DNA of 64,000 bases from Mesorhizobium plurifarium (GCA_000824785.1 CCNB01000003.1:242899-306898), one strand, 5' to 3'; positions 25,670 to 33,930 are shown, counted from the first letter of the stretch. Numbers and translations: made by a program. The notes: a model not told the origin generated them from the letters alone.

Positions 25670-25799
25670 CTTGGATGCAGATGGCGCGCAGCCCCGCTCC
25701 CCCCCGCGAAAAGCGCGCCACCGACCGGGTTCAGACCCGAGCAGCCCGCCTCGGCCGTCCCTCGCCGGGGCGGGCTTCATATTGATGATTGGAAGGATC

Positions 25800-26213
25800 A
25801 TGCTTCACCGGGCAGCCAAGATCGCTGAGCAGGCTCATAGCGGCCAGAAAGACAAGACCGGACGACCCTACATCGAGCATTTGAGGCGGGTCGCCGATGC
25901 CGTCGAGACGCTGGACGAAAAGACCGTCGCCTATCTGCATGATGTCGTCGAGAAAGGTGAGGGTTGGAGCCTCGAGCGGCTCGAACAGGCCGGCTTCAGT
26001 TCATCCGTTGTCGCGGCCGTCGACGCGCTGACGAAACGGATGGACGAAAGCGAGCAGGGGTTCATCTGCCGCGCAGCCTCGAACGCGCTCGCCAGGTCGG
26101 TCAAGGAAGCTGATCTGAAAGATAATCTATGGCAGGCACATCAGGCAGGGCTTTCTCCAGCCAGATATGAAACCGGCCTCGTGGTGCTCCATGGATTGAA
26201 CGCCAGCGCCTAG
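25800..26213 (+). CDS. HD-domain phosphohydrolase (SpoT hydrolase-like, small stand-alone)
   Basis: 137 residues. Metal-binding HD pattern: YIEHLRRV (His), VAYLHDVVE (His-Asp), DALTKR and the distal VKEADLKDNL (Asp). This layout is that of small Mesh1/SpoT-like HD proteins, which may hydrolyse (p)ppGpp or another nucleotide. Two ATGs are possible (25785, 25800); 25800 has GGAAGGA immediately upstream. Driven by a stress promoter with a structured leader. Confidence 0.75.
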   Translation: MLHRAAKIAEQAHSGQKDKTGRPYIEHLRRVADAVETLDEKTVAYLHDVVEKGEGWSLERLEQAGFSSSVVAAVDALTKRMDESEQGFICRAASNALARSVKEADLKDNLWQAHQAGLSPARYETGLVVLHGLNASA

Positions 26214-26310
26214 AGCAATTCCAGGAAAAGTACGAAGCGGTTTTCCGTCCGGAATTGCGTAAGAACAAAGGGATAGAGCGGTTCGCCGTTTCCGTGAACG
26301 GTGGAACGCA
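26213..26310. repeat. Intergenic repeat type C (AGCAATTCC...GGAATTGC palindrome)
   Basis: Begins just after the HD stop codon. GCAATTCC pairs with GGAATTGC and an inner GGAAAA with TTTTCC, then comes the conserved stretch GATAGAGCGGTTCGCCGTTT. Degenerate relatives lie at 8922-9002 and, as a short fragment, after dpaL copy 2 near 5449. A common Mesorhizobium-type intergenic element; may stabilise the 3' end. Confidence 0.75.
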
Positions 26311-26524
26311 CCAAGCCCTGTCGAAGGCTGATGTAACGAGTATTATTTCGGAATCCCTTGCGAATGTCCGAATTAAGCGCTATCTATCAACAATCGATCT
26401 TGTTGAACGAACGTTGTTTTCGCGCCAAAGCGCCCGACGATATTCCCTCTCAATTTCGAAGAATACGGCGTTTGGTCAGGTGGCCAAGCGACGATAATTT
26501 ACGTCGATTTGAAAGGAAATCGCA

Positions 26525-26734
26525 ATGAGCTCTGGGACCGTGAAGTTTTTCAATGCCACCAAGGGCTTCGGCTTTATCGAGCAGGGCGGCGGCCAGCCCG
26601 ACGTGTTCGTGCACATCTCGGCCGTGGAGCGCGCTGGACTGCGCTCGCTGGTCGAGGGCCAGAAGGTCAGCTTCGACATCGTGAAGGATGCTCGCAACGG
26701 CAAAAGTTCTGCCGAAAACCTGCAAGCCGCCTAA
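26525..26734 (+). CDS. cspA: Cold-shock domain protein (CspA family)
   Basis: 69-residue single cold-shock domain that binds single-stranded nucleic acid. RNP1 KGFGFIEQ and RNP2 DVFVHIS are intact; begins [25 protein letters not shown] precedes the ATG. The 5' gap from 26311 has an AT-rich stretch that could be a long cold-shock leader; no structure was verified. Confidence 0.92.
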   Translation: MSSGTVKFFNATKGFGFIEQGGGQPDVFVHISAVERAGLRSLVEGQKVSFDIVKDARNGKSSAENLQAA

Positions 26735-26799
26735 ACATAACGCCTCCGGGTTCTTGACCACGGATGTACTGGCACCAGCCTCGGAGGCGCGTTGGAGAA

Positions 26800-26824
26800 G
26801 GTCGGGCTTTGCCCGGCCTTTTTT
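26800..26824 (+). terminator. Rho-independent terminator after cspA
   Basis: GGTCGGGC-TTT-GCCCGGCC followed by six T. A second hairpin (CGCCTCCG / CGGAGGCG, 26741-26790) precedes it. Confidence 0.8.
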
Positions 26825-26839
26825 GATCAAGGAGAAGAA

Positions 26840-27061
26840 ATGAAGTCCCTATCGGATAGCAGTCTGTTCAAGCCGGTTCCGTCTCGAACGGAAGCCAAAA
26901 CCGACATGACATCTCGCGTCGCGCGGCAGATCCTGGACTTGGAAGCAACTGCCAGGGAGGCCAAGACGAAGCGATTGCGCGCTGCCAGGCTGGCGCAGGA
27001 AGCCGACGCGCCCGCGGTCCCGCCGAAGAAAGCCGTTTCGAAGCGAAACAAGAAGGCGTGA
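26840..27061 (+). CDS. Small basic hypothetical protein
   Basis: 73 residues, Lys/Ala-rich helical (ARQILDLEATAREAKTKRLR AARLAQEAD, tail SKRNKKA). AAGGAGAAG ribosome site. Placed directly after the cspA terminator. Unrecognised; possibly a nucleic-acid-binding stress protein. Confidence 0.6.
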   Translation: MKSLSDSSLFKPVPSRTEAKTDMTSRVARQILDLEATAREAKTKRLRAARLAQEADAPAVPPKKAVSKRNKKA

Positions 27062-27095
27062 GCACGAGTCTAGCGCGTGCTTAGATGATCCTGCG

Positions 27096-27431
27096 CTATT
27101 TCCGCGTCAACTGCAGCAGATCGCTGGTGACATCGCCGCAAGTGTGACCATCCAACATCTTCTCGAGATCGTTGCGGTTGTCTTGGCTAAAGTCGCCGGG
27201 CATATCAAGCGCCGCCAGGCCATCGTCATCGAACTCGATCGGCGCAGCGTAAAGCTGCGCGATCTGTAACACCAGGTCCTCGATGTCTTCGCGGGCGATG
27301 TTCTCGGCCAGGTTGTTCAGCCTAATCTCTTCCGAAAGCCGGATGATGTTGACGATGCCTTTGATCCGCAGGGCCTGTTGGACCCTGCGGTGCGCATCAT
27401 CGCGCAACTGAATGGAGAATCGTCGGAACAT
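27096..27431 (-). CDS. Hypothetical protein
   Basis: 111 residues, soluble, alpha-helical, acidic C-terminal half (LVLQIAQLYAAPIEFDDDGL, DFSQDNRNDLEKMLDGHTCG). Strong ribosome site AAGGAGG. The N-terminus FRRFSIQLRDDAHRRVQQAL looks like a small regulatory or ribbon-helix-helix-like segment. Divergent from the RHH gene at 27699. Unrecognised. Confidence 0.6.
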   Translation of the reverse strand: MFRRFSIQLRDDAHRRVQQALRIKGIVNIIRLSEEIRLNNLAENIAREDIEDLVLQIAQLYAAPIEFDDDGLAALDMPGDFSQDNRNDLEKMLDGHTCGDVTSDLLQLTRK

Positions 27432-27698
27432 GGAATGCCTCCTTTCTTGGAGGATATCCCTCGATCGCCATCATGCGTCCCACAGCCGCAAATGGCAAGA
27501 AAAAAAGTAAAAAAAGAAAAAATAATCAATAAGTTAGCATAGAGCAACAAATGTGGTTTCGACCCATCGTTGGTATGGTTAGTTTGTGCCCTCTTTCACA
27601 GCTTAAGCATCCTTGACGTGCTATGCGGCGAACCCTACTTCTACTCACAGCGAGGCATTTACTCATTCTTGGCATTTTTGTCAGTGAGAGAGGCAGGC

Positions 27699-27944
27699 AT
27701 GGCTGAACTCGAACGGCCGCAAAGATTGCAGATCATGCTGACCGACGAGGAATTGGCGGCGCTGGAGAACTGGCGTTTCGAAAAGCGCATGCCAAGCCGA
27801 TCGGCTGCGGTGCGTGAGCTTTTGCGCCGCGGGCTTGCATCGGATGGGTTCTTGACTGCCGGCGCAGGCGCGAAGTCGCAGGATTTTGGCGTGATAGCCC
27901 AGGACAGGAAGGTCGGCAGTGGCTCCAGCGACTCTAAGCCATAA
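27699..27944 (+). CDS. Ribbon-helix-helix type small DNA-binding protein
   Basis: 81 residues. RLQIMLTDEELAALENWRF then RMPSRSAAVRELLRRGL has the strand-helix-helix spacing of CopG/Arc-type repressors. The C-terminal 35 residues are Ser/Gly-rich. It sits 46 bases before the histidine kinase and may be co-transcribed with it. Confidence 0.65.
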   Translation: MAELERPQRLQIMLTDEELAALENWRFEKRMPSRSAAVRELLRRGLASDGFLTAGAGAKSQDFGVIAQDRKVGSGSSDSKP

Positions 27945-27990
27945 GCAGATGCACCCGAGCCGTTGCCTTGATGTCTATCGGCCCTAGCTA

Positions 27991-29046
27991 ATGCACATGA
28001 CCGATCCGGGGGGGATTTTCCGACAGAATGCCAATGCCGATGCGCGCCTCGCGGCGATCGTCGATTCATCCTACGACGCCATCATCGGCAAGAATCTCAA
28101 CAGCATCATCACCGATTGGAACCAGGCGGCCGAGCGTATGTTCGGCTACAGCGCCGAGGAGGCCGTGGGCCAATCCATACTGATGCTGCTCCCCGAGCAT
28201 ATGCACAACGAAGAAGCCGAAATCATCGGCCGCATCCGTCGGGGCGAGGGGGTGGGGAGCCACGAGACGACGCGCAAGCGCAAGGATGGCTCGCTGATCG
28301 CCGTGTCGATCACCGTCTCGCCGATCAGGAACAACACAGGCGAGATCATCGGCGCCTCGCAGATCGCCCGCGATATCTCCGCCGCCAAGGAAAGCGAGCG
28401 CCGCATCCGCCTCCTGATGCGCGAGGTCAACCACCGCGTGAAGAACCAGTTCGCGGTGATCCTGTCGATGGTCAGGGAAACCAGCAAGCGCTCGACCGAC
28501 CCCCGCGAGTTCGAGGAAATGATCCGCGCCCGCATCATGGCGCTGTCGCGCTCGCACGACCTTCTGGTCACCACGGAATGGGCCGGCGCCAGCCTGTTCG
28601 ACCTTGTCCAGGAACATTTGAAGCCCTTCGGCCATGAAGACCGCATCTCGCTTTCCGGACCGCTTCTAACGCTGCAGTCGAATGCCGTGCAGAATCTTGG
28701 CATGGCCTTCCATGAACTCGGCACCAACTCGTCCAAATATGGCGCGCTGGCCTCGGAGGGCGGCCATATCGAAATCACCTGGAAGGTTAAAACCGGCCCC
28801 GAAGCGCAGCGACGCTTTCATCTTGTCTGGCACGAGACATCCGCGGGGGCGGCAACCGCGCGGAAGGCGCCCGAACGCAAGGGGTTCGGCACCGTGGTGC
28901 TGCAGCGGGTGGCCCCGCAGTCGCTGAGCGGTTCCTCCAGCCTCGAACGCTCGCCCGAGGGTGTGAAGTGGGCACTTGAGGCGCCGCTCGAGGCGATCGT
29001 CGTGCCGCAGCTCGGCGCTGAAGATGGCAGTGATTTCAAGGGCTAA
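27991..29046 (+). CDS. PAS-HWE/HisKA_2 family sensor histidine kinase
   Basis: 351 residues, no membrane span: PAS/PAC domain (~18-135), phospho-acceptor helix LLMREVNHRVKNQFAVILSM (His ~147), N-box FHELGTNSSKYGAL (~243), HWE-type WHE tripeptide (HLVWHE) and G-box KGFGTVVLQR. Cytosolic HWE kinases commonly feed the PhyR/NepR/EcfG general-stress switch in alphaproteobacteria; its location inside a set of EcfG-type promoters fits that role, but PhyR is not in this window. Alternative start at 27997. Confidence 0.86.
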   Translation: MHMTDPGGIFRQNANADARLAAIVDSSYDAIIGKNLNSIITDWNQAAERMFGYSAEEAVGQSILMLLPEHMHNEEAEIIGRIRRGEGVGSHETTRKRKDGSLIAVSITVSPIRNNTGEIIGASQIARDISAAKESERRIRLLMREVNHRVKNQFAVILSMVRETSKRSTDPREFEEMIRARIMALSRSHDLLVTTEWAGASLFDLVQEHLKPFGHEDRISLSGPLLTLQSNAVQNLGMAFHELGTNSSKYGALASEGGHIEITWKVKTGPEAQRRFHLVWHETSAGAATARKAPERKGFGTVVLQRVAPQSLSGSSSLERSPEGVKWALEAPLEAIVVPQLGAEDGSDFKG

Positions 29047-29167
29047 GGTGCCTGCGCGGGCGGTCCTCCCTTGTAGCTCTGTAAAGTTGGATTACATCAT
29101 GTAACAGAGCGTGTGATCGCACGCTCAGGTAGGTTGCTTTGGTCAAGCTTCATCCATGGAGGTTGTC

Positions 29168-29521
29168 ATGGCAATGATGGAAGCAAGAAAGAGTCTCGAC
29201 TGGATCACTCTGGTCCTCGCGATCTGCCTGTTCATCTCACCCTGGGTCATCGGATTCACCGCGGCGATGGTGCCCGCGTGGAACGCCTGGATTGTCGGCG
29301 TTCTTCTCGGCGCGCTGGCGCTGGCGACGCTTTCGGTGTTCGCCGAGTGGGAAGAATGGGCAAGTGTGGTCCTTGGGCTTTGGCTGATCGTGTCGCCCTG
29401 GTTGCTACGCTTCGCGGCTGACACGCATGTCATGGCCACGCATGTCGTCCTCGGCGTGCTGGTGGTCGCGGCATCGGCTTGGGCCGTCTGGGACTTCCGT
29501 CATCCCCACGCGCATGCGTGA
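29168..29521 (+). CDS. SPW-repeat membrane protein
   Basis: 117 residues with four hydrophobic segments and two SPW motifs (FISPWVIGF, LIVSPWLLRF), the hallmark of the SPW repeat family. GGAGG 5 bases before the ATG at 29168 decides against the in-frame ATG at 29156. Upstream, GAGCGTG / CACGCTC forms a hairpin (29107-29127). Inner membrane; function unknown. Confidence 0.82.
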   Translation: MAMMEARKSLDWITLVLAICLFISPWVIGFTAAMVPAWNAWIVGVLLGALALATLSVFAEWEEWASVVLGLWLIVSPWLLRFAADTHVMATHVVLGVLVVAASAWAVWDFRHPHAHA

Positions 29522-29657
29522 GGGGTGACTGAATGGGAGCCCGCCGCGTGAGCGGCGAGCTCCTCGGACTTTGATCTCTTGGGCATGGGGCAAGGCGGCT
29601 GTTGCGGTGGCTTCACGCAATTGCTGCAACCGGAAACCTTTTCGTGCATTCTTGGGA

Positions 29658-29837
29658 ATGGCCCCGATGCTCCAGCCCGACACCCCCGCCAAATGCTGCT
29701 CCTATTGCGGCGGCCGCGACCATGATTTCGAGGAATGTCCGAAACGCAAAGCCGACGCCGAAAGGGAGCGCGAGACGGCGCGGGTTGCCGGCGTTAAGCC
29801 TCCGCTCGCCGAGGAAGATGTATCGGCAAAGTCCTGA
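29658..29837 (+). CDS. Small CCHC zinc-knuckle-like protein
   Basis: 59 residues. CSYCGGRDHDFEEC has the exact C-x2-C-x4-H-x4-C spacing of a zinc knuckle (Cys14, Cys17, His22, Cys27), followed by a charged helix PKRKADAERERE. Such motifs bind single-stranded nucleic acid in other proteins. The start is uncertain (ATG at 29658 or 29667; no clear ribosome site). Confidence 0.6.
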   Translation: MAPMLQPDTPAKCCSYCGGRDHDFEECPKRKADAERERETARVAGVKPPLAEEDVSAKS

Positions 29838-29951
29838 GGCTGCGGTCCTCCAGCGCTGCGATCATTCCGCACTTTAACCTTAAGCGCACGCCATTGAGGT
29901 CAGGGCGGTCGCGCCAAGCCCCGACTTTTTCTGGGACGATCGAAGAACGGC

Positions 29952-29992
29952 GTTGAACCGGTCTATAGTCTCGGACCGGGGGTGCGCGGGTG
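29952..29992 (+). promoter_or_regulatory. Shared 5' leader, copy 1
   Basis: GTTGAACC-GGTCTATAGTC followed by a CCGGG run and GCGCGGGTG (GTG is the start codon at 29990). The same layout precedes the glycine-rich protein gene on the opposite strand (33340-33378). Probably a common promoter and translation start region. Confidence 0.5.
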
Positions 29993-30430
29993 GCGGACAT
30001 CGTCTCAATAGGAACAGGTGCGGAGTCTGCTTGGCGGCTGTCGGCGGGGCGCTTGCGGCTGATTGCCTTCACGGCGCTCGCCGCCTTCATGATCGCCGGT
30101 CCGGTCGCCGAGCAGATATTCGGTGTGCGAACGGCATTGCTGCGCTCCTGGACGATGTTCAGCGCCATCGGGCTCGGCGTGATCGACGCTTCCTTCGAAA
30201 TCCGACGGCCCGACGGCGCGCTTGTTCCGCTCGACCGGTTCGAGATGCTTGGCGCGCCTCGCAACGGGGGGCTGAAATGGATCCAAAGCCGCGAGGACCT
30301 GGCGTCCGTCATCAAACGGCTCTGCGCGGTCGCCGGGCAGGGCGCCGACATCCGCGTGCGCGCCAGGCTTGGCATTCGCGGCGGGTGGCAGACCATCCAT
30401 ACCGATGACCAAAATGCCTGCGCGGACTGA
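29990..30430 (+). CDS. Small membrane protein, first gene of HTTM operon
   Basis: 146 residues from a GTG start. N-terminus MADIVSIGTGAESAWRLSAG R, one hydrophobic segment (LIAFTALAAFMIAGPVAEQI), then a soluble domain. The first ~24 residues resemble the start of the glycine-rich protein at 33342 (SIETGSEPARRVSAGR). Its end overlaps the HTTM gene by 26 bases. Possibly a partner of the HTTM protein; unrecognised family. Confidence 0.6.
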   Translation: MADIVSIGTGAESAWRLSAGRLRLIAFTALAAFMIAGPVAEQIFGVRTALLRSWTMFSAIGLGVIDASFEIRRPDGALVPLDRFEMLGAPRNGGLKWIQSREDLASVIKRLCAVAGQGADIRVRARLGIRGGWQTIHTDDQNACAD

Positions 30431-31319
30431 CTTGATCGCCGACTGGCGGAACTGGCGTTCGGCATCCGCCTGGGCCGCGCGCTTCGTTGGCTGGGCGGTC
30501 GAGACGGAGGGCTCGTCGCGTTCGTCCGCGTTGATCCGCATCGGCCTGGCAATGCTGTTCTGGTCGCGCTGGGCCGGCGAGTTGCTGCTCTATATGGACC
30601 GATCGCCGGCCGGCCTGTTTCTGGCGGCCAACTTCTTCGTCGCCACCGCGCTGCTCTTCATCGGCTATCACAGCCGCGCCGCCGCCGTCTGGGCGGGCGC
30701 GGTCGGACTGGCGATGTACTATTATTTCGGCTTCCAGCTTGGCCGCGAGCCCTGGACCCACCACCATACCTATCTGCTTGCCGTCGCGGCGCTCCTGATC
30801 GCGCTCACCCCTTGCGGCCGCTCCTATTCGCTGGATCGCTATCTGGCGGTGATGCACGCCGAGCGTATGGGTGGTCCGCCGCCGGCGGAGCGCGGCAATC
30901 TATGGGGGCTACGACTGATCGTGGTGCAGCTCTCGGTGCTCTATTTCTTCGCCGCCTTCGACAAGTCGAACCACGCTTTTCTCAGCGGCGCGCGCCTCGA
31001 GCAGATATTCCTCTGGTACTATGCGGGTTCGGATTACCCGGCCGGCCTTGCCTGGCCGGCCACCATGGCGTCCGTCGCCGTGGTCGCGCTTGAATATTGC
31101 TTGGCTCTTGGCCTGCCGTTTCGCCGCAGCAGGCGCTTTCTGGTCGTGCCTGGCCTGGCGTTTCATGCCATCCTCTACCTGACGCTGCCGGTCTATACAT
31201 TCAGCGCCACCATGGCGTTGCTCTATCTCGCCTATTTCGACACGGATGCCGTCGACGAGGTCATCGCGCGTCTCCACGGAACCGGACCGGCACCGACTGC
31301 CAGAGGGGAAGTTTCGTGA
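30405..31319 (+). CDS. HTTM domain membrane protein (vitamin K-dependent carboxylase-like membrane domain)
   Basis: 304 residues with at least six transmembrane segments. The HTTM blocks are clear: SALIRIGLAMLFWSRW near the start, EPWTHHHTYLLAVAALLIAL followed by TPCGRSYSLDRYL, and LSVLYFFAAFDKSNHAFLSG. HTTM proteins are related to the membrane part of gamma-glutamyl carboxylase, though bacterial activity is mostly unknown. Overlaps the gene before (26 bases) and after (GTGA), so three genes are coupled. Confidence 0.8.
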   Translation: MTKMPARTDLIADWRNWRSASAWAARFVGWAVETEGSSRSSALIRIGLAMLFWSRWAGELLLYMDRSPAGLFLAANFFVATALLFIGYHSRAAAVWAGAVGLAMYYYFGFQLGREPWTHHHTYLLAVAALLIALTPCGRSYSLDRYLAVMHAERMGGPPPAERGNLWGLRLIVVQLSVLYFFAAFDKSNHAFLSGARLEQIFLWYYAGSDYPAGLAWPATMASVAVVALEYCLALGLPFRRSRRFLVVPGLAFHAILYLTLPVYTFSATMALLYLAYFDTDAVDEVIARLHGTGPAPTARGEVS

Positions 31320-32488
31320 GGCGTGGTTTGTTGTTTTCGGGCGCCGTCGCCGTCGCGGTGGCCATGAGCCTGGCCATGGACTGCAGCGTGGCGCATGCTG
31401 GCGGTGCCGAGGACTATTATCCCAAGCGCGTATGGGGTTCCTTCGAAGGCGGGCAGATGAACACCTCGCTGCTTGTGTTCCGCGACCTTAACAGGAACGG
31501 CGTCTACGATCTGGGCGACCGGCCGATGTCGCGCGTGGCCGTCGAGCTCGACAAGCCGAACGGCAGCACGATCATGCGCCTGACCAATGTCGACGGCTTC
31601 GCGAATTTCCGCATGTCGGTCAGCCAGCGTGATTTCGAAGTTGTCGATCCCGGGCACTATGCGTTCCGCGTCGTGCCACCGCCGGGGTATACTGTCACCA
31701 CCGGCAATGCCTCGCAGGAAAGCGACTATGTCGTTTCGCCCGGATCGCCGGGCGACATGATTGCAAGGACCACCACGCATCCGGTCGGTCTCGCGGCGGA
31801 CCTGACGATGGGCGGCGCGGCCGCCGCCGGATCGCGCGTGTCCCTCACGGGGCCCGACGGCGTAACGTCCGCCGCCAAGGTCGGCCTCGACGGGCGCTTC
31901 AGCGCAGCCGTCACGCCAGGCGAATGGCTGGTCGATTTTTCGGCCGGCGGAGCGACTGAGCGGAGGCATGTCGTCGTCGGCTCGGCGCCGGTAATACTCT
32001 CGGCGTTTTCCGGCCTGGGCAGATCGGCCGAGGCGCCGCTGCCCAACCAGCATGTCGTCGGCTTCGACGACTTGATGACGTCGCCCGGCGTGTTCGAAAT
32101 TCCGTCCGGTTACGGCGGGCTCAACTGGTACAACCTCGTTGCCATGCACCAAAGCTTCACCGCTGGCCCGGGCTACGTCAACACCACCATGTCGGGCGAG
32201 TTCATCGCCTATAACAGCTCCGGCCACCCGGCGCAGGTGTTCAGCGACAAGCCGTTCGATTTCACCGGCGCCTATTTCGGCGCCGGCTGGGACGATGCGG
32301 AGGGCGAGACGCTGATCCTCAAAGCATGGCGGGGCGATGAGCCCGCCTATGAGGACCAACTGGCGCTGTCCGCCAACGGCCTTGTCTATTTCGCGGCCGA
32401 CTACAGCCGCATAACGAGGCTTGAGATCCGCACGCTGCATTACTGGCAGGCCGCGATCGACGATTTCGCTTACCGCACCGGGCCGTAG
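31316..32488 (+). CDS. Secreted protein with SdrD-B-like/prealbumin-like domain
   Basis: 390 residues from GTG at 31316 (AGGGGAAG upstream, start overlapping the HTTM stop). Signal peptide RRGLLFSGAVAVAVAMSLAM..VAHA. Residues ~45-100 (LVFRDLNRNGVYDLGDRPMS, then TNVDGFANF) follow the SdrD-B pattern of bacterial surface proteins, including an Asp/Asn calcium-type loop. The C-terminal ~150 residues look beta-rich. Exported; a plausible substrate or partner of the HTTM protein because of tight coupling. Confidence 0.7.
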   Translation: MRRGLLFSGAVAVAVAMSLAMDCSVAHAGGAEDYYPKRVWGSFEGGQMNTSLLVFRDLNRNGVYDLGDRPMSRVAVELDKPNGSTIMRLTNVDGFANFRMSVSQRDFEVVDPGHYAFRVVPPPGYTVTTGNASQESDYVVSPGSPGDMIARTTTHPVGLAADLTMGGAAAAGSRVSLTGPDGVTSAAKVGLDGRFSAAVTPGEWLVDFSAGGATERRHVVVGSAPVILSAFSGLGRSAEAPLPNQHVVGFDDLMTSPGVFEIPSGYGGLNWYNLVAMHQSFTAGPGYVNTTMSGEFIAYNSSGHPAQVFSDKPFDFTGAYFGAGWDDAEGETLILKAWRGDEPAYEDQLALSANGLVYFAADYSRITRLEIRTLHYWQAAIDDFAYRTGP

Positions 32489-32574
32489 CGCGATCAGCAG
32501 AGTGGCCGCTGCGTTCAGGCATGAAGCGCGTCCTTTGGTCGGCTTCTGCGCGAGTGCGTAAAGGCCACGCCGCG

Positions 32575-33342
32575 TCAGCAGGACGATCTCGGAGAAGTTC
32601 CGCAGGAACGCGGGCCGCCGTCCGAATGCCCGGCGCCGTCGTTGTGATGGCCGGTGCCGCCATTGCCTCCGGAACTGCCGTTCCCGCCGGAGCTGCCGTT
32701 TCCACCCGAGCTGCCGTTGCCACCGGAGCCGCCATTGCCTCCCGAGCCGTTGCCACTGGAACCGCCATTCCCAGCAGAGCCGCCGTTGCCCCCTGAACCG
32801 TTCCCGCCGGAACCACCGTTCCCGCCACCATTTCCAGCGCCGCCGTTTCCAGCGGATCCGCCATCGCCGCCGGAGCCGCCGTTGCCGCCATTCCCTCCGT
32901 TGCCGCCAGCGGAACCACCGTTGCCGCCATTCCCTCCGTTGCCGCCAGCGGAACCACCGTTGCCGCCGTTCCCGCCAGCGGAGCCGCCGTTCCCGCCATT
33001 TCCTCCGTTGCCGCCATTCCCTCCGTTTCCGCCAGCGGAGCCGCCATTGCCGCCGTTGCCGCCATTTCCGCCGGTGGCCTGGGCCAGAAGAGCGCGCTTG
33101 GCCTCCTGCAGCAGGGCTTTCCGATCTATGGACTGGTGGAGCCCGTCTCGCGACTCCGGCAGGACCGACACCGCGCGCGTTGTGATCGGCAGCAGCATGG
33201 TCGATGCCAGCACCGCCGCTGCCACAATGGGAAGGGATCGCCGCCTTATGCCGGCATTGCCCGTGAAGGCCAAACCGAAGCGTCCTGCCGACACTCGCCT
33301 GGCAGGCTCGGAACCTGTTTCGATCGACATGATACCAGTCAC
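32575..33342 (-). CDS. Secreted glycine-rich GGN-repeat protein
   Basis: 255 residues from GTG at 33342. N-terminal segment with the shared SIETGSEPARRVSAGR motif, a hydrophobic export segment (IVAAAVLASTMLLPITTRA), a short helix (IDRKALLQEAKRALLAQ), then ~150 residues of Gly-Gly-Asn-Gly-Gly and Ser-Ala-Gly-Gly repeats ending in a His/Cys-bearing tail. Low-complexity extracellular protein. The opposite strand gives a long Pro-rich open frame that is only its shadow. Confidence 0.65.
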   Translation of the reverse strand: MTGIMSIETGSEPARRVSAGRFGLAFTGNAGIRRRSLPIVAAAVLASTMLLPITTRAVSVLPESRDGLHQSIDRKALLQEAKRALLAQATGGNGGNGGNGGSAGGNGGNGGNGGNGGNGGSAGGNGGNGGSAGGNGGNGGNGGSAGGNGGNGGNGGSGGDGGSAGNGGAGNGGGNGGSGGNGSGGNGGSAGNGGSSGNGSGGNGGSGGNGSSGGNGSSGGNGSSGGNGGTGHHNDGAGHSDGGPRSCGTSPRSSC

Positions 33343-33378
33343 CCGCGTAACCCGGGCGGGACTATAGACGGGTTGAAC
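33340..33378 (-). promoter_or_regulatory. Shared 5' leader, copy 2
   Basis: Minus strand GTTCAACC-CGTCTATAGTCCCG and GCGGGTG ending in the GTG start codon, matching the leader at 29952-29992 in layout and in most bases. Confidence 0.5.
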
Positions 33379-33447
33379 CTTTGTTCTCGACCATCCCAGA
33401 AATAGTCATCTGGTCGACGCGGCGGCCGCTCGTCCGGCGTCCTCGGT

Positions 33448-33930
33448 TCATTTGTCGTGCGCGCCTCTCACCCGCGCTGCCGCCTCGGCAAAGGAGATCT
33501 CGCCCTTGATCTCGCGCATCGCCATCGAGGTCACTGTGCGGCGCACGCCGGGCAGGCGGCTGAGCTCCTCGCGCAGCATGCGATCGAGCGCCATCATGTC
33601 GACGGTGACGATCTGGAGCAGATAATCGGCTTCGCCCGTGGTGGCGTAGCAGCGGCGGATCAGCGGGTGCTTCTTCACCGCCGCCTCGAAGGCATCCGAC
33701 ACCTCGAAGTCGATCGACACCTGGATGAAGGCCTCGATGCCGAAGCCGATCCCGGCCGGGTCGACGCGGGTCGAATATCCGCGGATAATGCCGGCCTCTT
33801 CCAGCGCCTTCACCCGTTTCCAGCAAGGCGTCTTGCTCAATCCGACCTCCTCGGCGAGCGCGCCGAAGGAGATGCGAGCGTCGCGCTCAAGCGCAGCGAC
33901 TATTCTGCGGTCGAGTGCATCCAACGTCAT
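33448..33930 (-). CDS. Lrp/AsnC family regulator
   Basis: 160 residues: LDALDRRIVAALERDARISF, SKTPCWKRVKALEEAGII (helix-turn-helix) and ATTGEADYLLQIVTVD (ligand domain). ATG at 33930 with GGAGAAC upstream. Divergent from the tryptophan-dioxygenase-like gene, so a KynR-like tryptophan or kynurenine-responsive regulator is likely; this is by analogy only. Confidence 0.86.
   Translation of the reverse strand: MTLDALDRRIVAALERDARISFGALAEEVGLSKTPCWKRVKALEEAGIIRGYSTRVDPAGIGFGIEAFIQVSIDFEVSDAFEAAVKKHPLIRRCYATTGEADYLLQIVTVDMMALDRMLREELSRLPGVRRTVTSMAMREIKGEISFAEAAARVRGAHDK

Noticed and set aside
32640..33080. CRISPR array
   Set aside because: The regular repeats encode GGN amino-acid repeats without unique spacers of constant length.
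32654..33367. Long plus-strand Pro-rich open frame (PPFPPELP repeats)
   Set aside because: It is the complement of the GGN-repeat protein, which has an export segment and a leader; the Pro frame is forced by GC-rich repeats.
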